From assembly GCF_008329565.1 (NCBI RefSeq), contig NZ_NPKT01000006.1, forward strand, positions 124,001 to 188,000: a stretch of DNA of 64,000 bases, written 5' to 3'. The notes beneath the pieces were generated by a model. That model was not told where the DNA came from. It worked only from the letters and a program-made list of their open reading frames with translations, and did no database searches. This document shows positions 58,465 to 64,000 of the stretch, piece by piece. The stretch comes from Mycolicibacterium sp. P1-5. Lineage in GTDB: Bacteria; Actinomycetota; Actinomycetes; Mycobacteriales; Mycobacteriaceae. The number at the start of each line of letters is the position of its first letter. Within the stretch, counting starts at the first letter, position 1. The position numbers and the translations under genes were made by a program.

Positions 58465-58833
58465 TCAGTCCTCGACGCTGACCGGAATGTGTTGATAGCG
58501 GCTGGTCGGACGCTCCGGCGAATCCGCACCGGGTCCACTCGACGGTGTGCCGTCAGGCTGGGGTGGTGGGCCCGCGCCGTCTTCGGCGATGATCGTTCGA
58601 ATCATCGTGACCAGCGCCACACTGTGCTCGGCGACCACGGTCAGCAGCGGATGTTGTTCGCCGTTGACCAGCGCCGCCAGTGCGCACACCGGGCACCAGA
58701 CCTGCTGGCACTTGCCCTGGCCGCCGCCGGCTGCCATCGCGGCACCGGCCCGCACGGCCGGGTCGAGCCGGTCCAGGACCGCCTGGGCAAGCGCGCGAAG
58801 TTCGGGCCCCAGATCGGGATGCGGGCCATTCAC
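58465..58833 (-). CDS. Small Cys-motif protein, Rv2183c-like
   Basis: A 122-residue protein with a C-X5-C-X2-C cluster (KCQQVWCPVCALAAL), suggesting metal binding, an amphipathic helix and a Pro/Ser-rich tail. GTG 58833 overlaps the ATPase stop as GTGA. Function is unknown; association with an ArsA-like ATPase is conserved in mycobacteria. Confidence 0.85.
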   Translation of the reverse strand: MNGPHPDLGPELRALAQAVLDRLDPAVRAGAAMAAGGGQGKCQQVWCPVCALAALVNGEQHPLLTVVAEHSVALVTMIRTIIAEDGAGPPPQPDGTPSSGPGADSPERPTSRYQHIPVSVED

Positions 58834-60083
58834 GCGGGCCACACCTCCGGGTTGGGTCGAAAGCGCACGGTCAGCTCGGTACCGCGCAGTGCCGCATCCA
58901 CCACGATGCACCGCCGCAGAACCGACGCCAGCCGTACCCGGCGCCGCATCCCTGCAGCGCCGATGATCAGGTCGTCGTCGACCCGGCCCAGCGTCAGCGT
59001 GCCCGGATCGATTTGCGGCAACTCTAGCCGCATCCGGTAGATGGCTTCGAGTCCCGAGCCCGATTCTCGGTCCACCACGGGTTTCAGCGGTCCGGGCGGT
59101 GCCAACCCGTCCCGCCGCCGGACGCTGTCGAGCAATTGTCCGAGCGCTTTGGGCCCGATCGGCTCGCCGGCCAGATGCGGCACCATCACCAGTTGCACGT
59201 CACCGATAGCGGTGGTGAGCTCGTCGAGCACCGATTTCTGTTCGGAGATCCGCTCGGCGTACCAGCCGAACGCAGGATGGTCCGGCAGGTTCCGGTACTC
59301 ATACGAATCATCCTGAACCAGAACTTGATTCACTATCAGCTCGGCGACCGGTACGCCCATCAGTGCCAGCGAACCCAGAGTCCGGACGGCCTCGGCAGCC
59401 ACCACCCGTTCGGCGGTGAGCACGAGGTGGGCGCTGACCCGCTCGGCGTCGGTGAGCAGTGCGGACAGCCCTTCGACAGCTCCGCTGATGCCCTCGACCA
59501 CGGCGACGGTGGCCGCGGCGTGCATGCCGTCGACGGCGGCACTGAGCCGGCGATGCCGCGGCCAGGCCCGCTCCAGGTACATCGCGAAGGTGGCCGGCAG
59601 GGTGAGCATTCGCATCGCGTCGGCCGTCGACGCGCAGTCCACGACGACGTAATCCCACCCGCCCGAGTCGGCCAGGCCGGCCACCTCGGCCAGCCCCAGC
59701 ACCTCCTGGATCCCGGGAAGTGCGGAAAGCTCTTCGGGGGCAACGGTTTTGAGATCAGACTCGGGGAACCGGCTGGCCAGCACCGGCGCGATCACGCGCC
59801 ATCTGTCCTCCAGCAGCGCCAGGGTGTCCAGAGCCAGCGCATCGAGGTGGCCGCCCGCCGTGTCGTCGGTGCCTTCCTCGGTGAGGATCCGCACCGGTTC
59901 CCGGGCGCCGGTCGGTGGCACCGCGACGCCGAGCACGTCGCCGAGCGAGTGGGCCTGATCGGTGGACACCGCCAGCACCCGCTCACCCGCCTGTGCGGCA
60001 CGCACCGCCGTCGCCGAGGCCAGCGTCGACTTGCCTACGCCGCCTTTGCCGACGAAGAAACTGATCCGGGCCCGATCAGCCAC
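58830..60083 (-). CDS. ArsA/Get3-family ATPase (Rv2184c-like)
   Basis: A 417-residue P-loop ATPase of the SIMIBI class. The deviant Walker A is VGKGGVGKSTLASA near the N-terminus, followed by STDQAHSLGDVLGV (switch I) and YVVVDCASTADAMRML (Walker B/switch II). Anion-transport arsenite function is unlikely with no ars genes nearby; relatives act in protein targeting. Neighbours Rv2183c- and Rv2185c-like genes are within 1 bp. Confidence 0.9.
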   Translation of the reverse strand: MADRARISFFVGKGGVGKSTLASATAVRAAQAGERVLAVSTDQAHSLGDVLGVAVPPTGAREPVRILTEEGTDDTAGGHLDALALDTLALLEDRWRVIAPVLASRFPESDLKTVAPEELSALPGIQEVLGLAEVAGLADSGGWDYVVVDCASTADAMRMLTLPATFAMYLERAWPRHRRLSAAVDGMHAAATVAVVEGISGAVEGLSALLTDAERVSAHLVLTAERVVAAEAVRTLGSLALMGVPVAELIVNQVLVQDDSYEYRNLPDHPAFGWYAERISEQKSVLDELTTAIGDVQLVMVPHLAGEPIGPKALGQLLDSVRRRDGLAPPGPLKPVVDRESGSGLEAIYRMRLELPQIDPGTLTLGRVDDDLIIGAAGMRRRVRLASVLRRCIVVDAALRGTELTVRFRPNPEVWPA

Positions 60084-60518
60084 TCAACCCTCGACCCGCT
60101 TTTTCAGGTCCTTGAGCGCGGTGTCGGTCAGTCGCCGCTCGGCCTTGCGCTTGAGCAGACCGATCATCGGGATCATCAGATCCACGGACAGCTCGTAGGT
60201 GACATCTGTTCCAGAACCTTTGGGTTGCAACGTGTATGCACCGTCGAGTGCCCGCAAAAGCGAGCTTGAAACCAGCGACCAGCGCACCGATTTGCGGTCA
60301 GCCGGCCAATCGTAGGACAGCACCATGGTGTCTTTGAGGACGGCAGCGTCCAGCAACAGCCGGGCGGTCAACGGGTAACCCTCATCGTCGGACTCGATGA
60401 CCTCGGTCTCCTTGTACTCAGAGACCCACTGCGGGTACGACCCGATATCGGCGATGACGTCCATCACGGTGCGGAGGTCCGCCTCGATGTAGATCGTCTG
60501 CGCCGTCTTGTCCGCCAC
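60084..60518 (-). CDS. SRPBCC-fold protein TB16.3-like (Rv2185c)
   Basis: A 144-residue START-like protein with a deep hydrophobic pocket predicted from alternating strands (TIYIEADLRTVMDVIADIGSYPQW, GTDVTYELSVDLMIP). The length matches TB16.3. GTG 60518 chosen. Ligand unknown. It immediately precedes the ArsA-like ATPase, with no gap. Confidence 0.9.
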   Translation of the reverse strand: MADKTAQTIYIEADLRTVMDVIADIGSYPQWVSEYKETEVIESDDEGYPLTARLLLDAAVLKDTMVLSYDWPADRKSVRWSLVSSSLLRALDGAYTLQPKGSGTDVTYELSVDLMIPMIGLLKRKAERRLTDTALKDLKKRVEG

Positions 60519-60614
60519 TATTGCCAATTCCCATCGCTTGCGCTGCGCGACCCGAAGGGGGGTCCGCTCCCTCGGCCACAAAGGTACCCTCCCGCCCAAG
60601 GGTCTGACCTGATA

Positions 60615-61004
60615 TCAAGTGCCGGGTGCAACGCCCACCGGGCGGGACGCCTCCAGCGTGGATTTCACCTCGAACGCCATCCGTTTCCCGGCCACCCGAC
60701 GCCGATGCGTCAGCTTGGCGAGGTTCATCTTCGCCAGCTGCCACGCCGCGGCCCCGGACGGTTCGGCATGCAGAAAGTAGTGCAGCAGCACGCCGTCGAG
60801 CACCGGCTCCAGCCAGATCTCCATGGTGCCCGTCAGCGGGCCCGTCACGGTCCAGCGCAGGCCCTTGTCTGCGCGGTCCTCGACGACCTCCAGGCGCAGA
60901 TCCGGCCACCATCGCCGCCAGCTCGCGCGATCCGCGACCGCGCGCCCGACCGCCGCCGGATCAGCCGCGACAAACGTCTCGTCGGCGACCTGGATGCTGT
61001 TCAT
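60615..61004 (-). CDS. SRPBCC-like protein, Rv2186c-like
   Basis: A 129-residue protein with the helix-grip arrangement (VADETFVAADPAAVGRAVAD, SWRRWWPDLRLEVVEDR, GVLLHYFLHAE), related to the polyketide cyclase/START superfamily and to its neighbour at 60084. ATG 61004 is preferred over the upstream in-frame ATG. Divergent from fadD15. Function unknown. Confidence 0.88.
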   Translation of the reverse strand: MNSIQVADETFVAADPAAVGRAVADRASWRRWWPDLRLEVVEDRADKGLRWTVTGPLTGTMEIWLEPVLDGVLLHYFLHAEPSGAAAWQLAKMNLAKLTHRRRVAGKRMAFEVKSTLEASRPVGVAPGT

Positions 61005-61069
61005 GCCAACAGCTTCACATATCGGGTACACGGCCGGGTCGCCCGGCCGCCGGTGACTAGGCTGTTGAC

Positions 61070-62869
61070 ATGCGTGAGTTCAGCATTCCCGCGTCATTCA
61101 CCATCGGCGAGAACGACAATGTCGTCAGCTCGGTGTATGACCACGAGCGCACCGATCCGGATTACGTCATCGCCCAGCGGCTGCTCGACGCCGGCTGGAC
61201 AGATGTGACGTGTGCCGAGGTCGCCGCCCAGATCCGCTCGGCGGCGCTGGGATTGATCGCCGAAGGTGTGCAGGCCGGTGACCGGGTGGCAATCCTGTCG
61301 GCGACCCGCTACGAGTGGGTGATCCTCGACTACGCGATTCTGTCGATCGGCGCGGTGACCGTGCCCATCTACGAGACCTCCTCAGCCGACCAGGTCCGCT
61401 GGGTGCTCCAGGACTCCGGTGCGGTGTTGGTGTTCACCGAGACCGAGGCGCACGCGCAGATGGTCTCCGACCTCCACGATGAACTGCCGGACCTCCGCAA
61501 GGCGATGCGAATCGAGTCCTCGGGTCCCACTGCGCTCGACGAACTCGCGCAGGCCGCCACCGGCGTCGAGCCTGCGGAGTTGGAGCGTCGGCTGGGGTCG
61601 TTGCGTTCGGCCGATCCGGCGACGCTGATCTACACCTCGGGCACCACGGGCCGGCCCAAGGGTGTCCAGCTCACCCACGCCAATCTGCTGTCCGAAACCC
61701 GCGGCACAGGAGCATGTTTCCCGACACTGCTGCGCCAGCACGAACGGCTGCTGGTTTTCTTGCCGTTGGCGCATGTGCTGGCGCGCGCGCTGTCGATGAC
61801 CGCATTCGCCAACAAGGTGACCCTCGGCTACACCAGCGACATCAAGAACCTGGTGCCGATGCTGCAGGCCTTCAAACCCACCATCGTGGTGTCGGTGCCA
61901 CGGGTGTTCGAAAAGGTCTACAACACAGCGGAATTGAACGCCCGTAACAGCGGTCGCGCGCAGGTCTTCGAGCTGGCCGTCAAGACGGCGATCGCCTACA
62001 GCGAGGCTTTGGAGAACGGTGGACCCAACCTGCTGCTGAAGCTCCGCCACGCAGTGTTCGACCGGTTGGTCTATGGCAAGCTGCGGGCCGCCCTGGGCGG
62101 TGACTGCCACGCCGCGATCTCGGGCGGGGCACCGCTGGGTAAGCGACTGGGCCACTTCTACCGCGGGGCCGGCCTGGCGATCTACGAGGGTTACGGGCTG
62201 ACCGAGACCAGCGCGGCGATCACGGTGAACCGCATCGGGGAACTCAAGGTCGGCACCGTCGGAAAGTTGGTGCCGGGCAACAGCATGGCGCTCGCCGAAG
62301 ACGGCGAGCTACTGGTCAAGGGTGGCGTGGTGTTCGACGGCTACTGGCGCAACGAGAAGGCGACCAGCGAAGCAATCGTCGACGGCTGGTTCGGCACCGG
62401 AGATCTGGCCAGCGTGGACGCCGACGGTTTCGTGTCGATCACCGGACGCAAGAAGGAGATCATCGTCACCGCGGGCGGCAAGAACGTCGCCCCCGCGGTG
62501 CTCGAAGACGCCTTGCGGGCGCATCCCCTGATCAGTCAGGCGATGGCCGTCGGTGACAACCAACCGTTCATCGGCGCGTTGATCGCGATTGACCCCGAGG
62601 CGTTCGAGGGGTGGAAGACCCAGCACGGCAAGGCCGCCGACGCCTCGGTGAGCGACCTGCGAACCGATCCTGACCTGGTGGCCGAGATCGAAATGGCCGT
62701 CAAGGACGCCAATCAATATGTGTCGCATGCCGAATCAATCCGCAAGTTCCGGATCTTGCCGTGTGATTTCACCGTTCAGACCGGCGAATTGACCCCAACC
62801 TTGAAGGTCAAGCGCAATATAGTGGCGGAGAAGTTTGCTGATGAGATCGGAGCGATTTATGCAAAGTAG
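61070..62869 (+). CDS. fadD15: Long-chain acyl-CoA synthetase FadD15
   Basis: A 599-residue adenylate-forming enzyme that activates long-chain fatty acids as acyl-CoA. The AMP motif is [13 protein letters not shown], followed by [27 protein letters not shown], and the hinge/C-terminal parts [19 protein letters not shown] and [10 protein letters not shown], with the catalytic Lys in LKVKRNIV near the end. Strong match to Rv2187. Confidence 0.97.
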   Translation: MREFSIPASFTIGENDNVVSSVYDHERTDPDYVIAQRLLDAGWTDVTCAEVAAQIRSAALGLIAEGVQAGDRVAILSATRYEWVILDYAILSIGAVTVPIYETSSADQVRWVLQDSGAVLVFTETEAHAQMVSDLHDELPDLRKAMRIESSGPTALDELAQAATGVEPAELERRLGSLRSADPATLIYTSGTTGRPKGVQLTHANLLSETRGTGACFPTLLRQHERLLVFLPLAHVLARALSMTAFANKVTLGYTSDIKNLVPMLQAFKPTIVVSVPRVFEKVYNTAELNARNSGRAQVFELAVKTAIAYSEALENGGPNLLLKLRHAVFDRLVYGKLRAALGGDCHAAISGGAPLGKRLGHFYRGAGLAIYEGYGLTETSAAITVNRIGELKVGTVGKLVPGNSMALAEDGELLVKGGVVFDGYWRNEKATSEAIVDGWFGTGDLASVDADGFVSITGRKKEIIVTAGGKNVAPAVLEDALRAHPLISQAMAVGDNQPFIGALIAIDPEAFEGWKTQHGKAADASVSDLRTDPDLVAEIEMAVKDANQYVSHAESIRKFRILPCDFTVQTGELTPTLKVKRNIVAEKFADEIGAIYAK

Positions 62870-63326
62870 GTTTGTCGTCGCCGGTGCCGTCGGCATGTTG
62901 GCGGCGTCGGTGTTCGGGTGCGCAGTCGCATCGGCGGACCCGTACGCCGGCGAAACCTACAGCAGTGCCGCCAACGCGTTGAGCGGTTCGGGCATGACGG
63001 TGGTCGTCGGCGGCCGGGTCGGCTCCGATCTGCCCACCGACAAGTGCGTTGTCACCCGATCGCAGAAGGCGCCGTGGATCAAGGGCAGCAGCTTCCAGCA
63101 GGTGAACAACACCATGCTGCTGTTCCTGAACTGCAACCAGGCCGTCGCATCTGCCGGTAAGCCCGGCAACTCGGCGGCCAGCCCGGAAGGCCAGCAGGCG
63201 CTGCGAGATCAACGGGCTTATGAGTGGAAGAGCACGACCGATGAGGGCGCGCAGTGGTGCGCGGAGAACATGAAGGCGCACCCGGACTGGAATACCTCAG
63301 CGTGGGCGGGCTGCCCCGGCACGTAG
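62859..63326 (+). CDS. Small secreted protein, function unknown
   Basis: A 155-residue protein with a cleavable signal peptide ([26 protein letters not shown]). The mature part has Cys in [25 protein letters not shown] and AGCPG, enough for two disulphide bonds. The region [20 protein letters not shown] also contains a Cys but it lacks a clear lipobox. ATG 62859 lies inside the fadD15 end (11-bp overlap); ATG 62841 is in frame too. Not recognised beyond being a mycobacterial secreted protein. Confidence 0.82.
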   Translation: MQSRFVVAGAVGMLAASVFGCAVASADPYAGETYSSAANALSGSGMTVVVGGRVGSDLPTDKCVVTRSQKAPWIKGSSFQQVNNTMLLFLNCNQAVASAGKPGNSAASPEGQQALRDQRAYEWKSTTDEGAQWCAENMKAHPDWNTSAWAGCPGT

Positions 63327-64000
63327 CCGCAGTCCGGTCAGCCGGTTCAGCAGCCAGGCCAGCGGAACAGTGACGCCCAGCGTCAGCAGGTACAGAACAG
63401 CCAGTGAGCCGGTGAACAACGGCCAGCCCAGCACCGCGCCGAGCAGGACGGCCATCACCATGACGTGCAACAGAAAGATTTCGTAGGAGATTTCGCCGAG
63501 CCAGACCACTGGTCCGCTGCCCAGTATTCGGTCGAACAGGCCACCCGCGGCCAGGGTCGGTGCCGCCACGACCAGCATCGCGATCACGGCATAGAGCGTT
63601 GCCTTGATCAACGGCTCCCACAGCGATACCGGTCCCGCGGTGACCGCACCCGCTAGTGGAGTGGATACCACCACGAACAGCACTGCGGCCGCGGGGATGA
63701 CGAACCCGGGCCGCCACCGCACTCTCATCACCTGCAGGACCGCCACCGCCATCCCGCCGGCAAACGCGGCCAACTGCGCGGGCAGCCACATACCGGCCGA
63801 ATTGGGCAGCCAGTCCGTCGTGTTCAGCACGATCAGCCACAGCGGGCTGATCGCGGCCAAACCCCCCAGCCCGGCCAGCAGGCGGGCCGGCCGCCACCGA
63901 TCACCGCACAGACCCATCACCAACAGATGGGCAAGCATCGGCAGCGCGGCGTAGAACGCCGCCTCGACGGCCAGGCTCCAGGTCTGCGACAAGCCGCGGT
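63297..64000 (-). CDS. Acyltransferase-3 family membrane protein, 5' end beyond window
   Basis: The C-terminal 230-plus residues of an O-acyltransferase (OafA/AT3 family), reading leftward from beyond the window edge. TWSLAVEAAFY corresponds to the family motif TWSLAVEEQFY, and LGEISYEIFLLHVMVM to the helix with the conserved His. Five or more membrane helices remain. It probably acylates a surface sugar. It overlaps the end of the small secreted gene by 30 bp. The true start and N-terminal His motif cannot be seen. Confidence 0.85.
   Translation of the reverse strand, partial: RGLSQTWSLAVEAAFYAALPMLAHLLVMGLCGDRWRPARLLAGLGGLAAISPLWLIVLNTTDWLPNSAGMWLPAQLAAFAGGMAVAVLQVMRVRWRPGFVIPAAAVLFVVVSTPLAGAVTAGPVSLWEPLIKATLYAVIAMLVVAAPTLAAGGLFDRILGSGPVVWLGEISYEIFLLHVMVMAVLLGAVLGWPLFTGSLAVLYLLTLGVTVPLAWLLNRLTGLRLRAGAARPR

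Overview
The window comes from a Mycobacterium sensu lato chromosome, not the M. tuberculosis complex. The evidence is high GC, gene order matching the M. tuberculosis Rv2136c-Rv2187 segment almost gene for gene, many GTG/TTG starts, and lineage-typical proteins (Wag31 with Thr73, PknL with its substrate Rv2175c, MptA, IdsA2, LppL, LppM, FadD15). No insertion sequence, CRISPR array, phage gene or rRNA was seen. Rv names are recognised from memory of the families, not from a search.

Left core (1-5.55 kb): uppP, a small conserved gene, lppL, a DUF5703-like gene, pyrD, a PEBP protein and an M20 peptidase, in the order of Rv2136c-Rv2141c.

Accessory region (5.6-24.8 kb): this replaces the short parDE/Rv2143 interval of M. 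tuberculosis. It starts with a PknH_C-type lipoprotein and tRNA-Leu(GAG). Next comes a tightly overlapping six-gene operon (6.6-12.5 kb): radical SAM with one auxiliary-cluster motif, a carrier protein, an ATP-grasp ligase, a Gfo/Idh oxidoreductase, a GT-B-like glycosyltransferase and a divergent D-Ala-D-Ala-ligase-like protein. It looks like a compact biosynthetic cluster for a carrier-tethered, glycosylated, amide-containing small molecule of unknown structure, and it is the best candidate here for an undescribed system. Opposite it lies a likely beta-glucan-use pair: a secreted GH17 glucanase and a 912-residue protein made of two fused sugar porters. Then come RidA, a sulfotransferase, a metallo-hydrolase and an SDR in one run, a glutamine amidotransferase-like protein, a beta-lactamase-fold lipoprotein without its catalytic residues, and a pyruvate-kinase-like protein with a new N-terminus.

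Division and cell wall core (24.8-47.7 kb): an epimerase, Rv2144c-like, wag31, yggT, sepF, yggS, pgeF, ftsZ, ftsQ, murC, murG, ftsW, murD, mraY, murF, murE, pbpB, an FtsL-like gene, rsmH and mraZ, all on the minus strand with many 4-bp overlaps. A 10-bp-periodic GTGGN array upstream of mraZ is the likely MraZ operator. A DUF3040 gene ends at a clear intrinsic terminator.

Right core (47.9-64 kb): GNAT, lppM, idsA2, mptA, Rv2175c, pknL, aroG, Rv2179c, Rv2180c, the Rv2181 mannosyltransferase, a PlsC-type acyltransferase, Rv2183c-Rv2186c and fadD15. It combines lipomannan assembly (MptA, Rv2181), isoprenoid and aromatic precursor synthesis, and PknL signalling. After fadD15 a small secreted protein and a truncated acyltransferase-3 gene stand where M. 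tuberculosis has pimB'.
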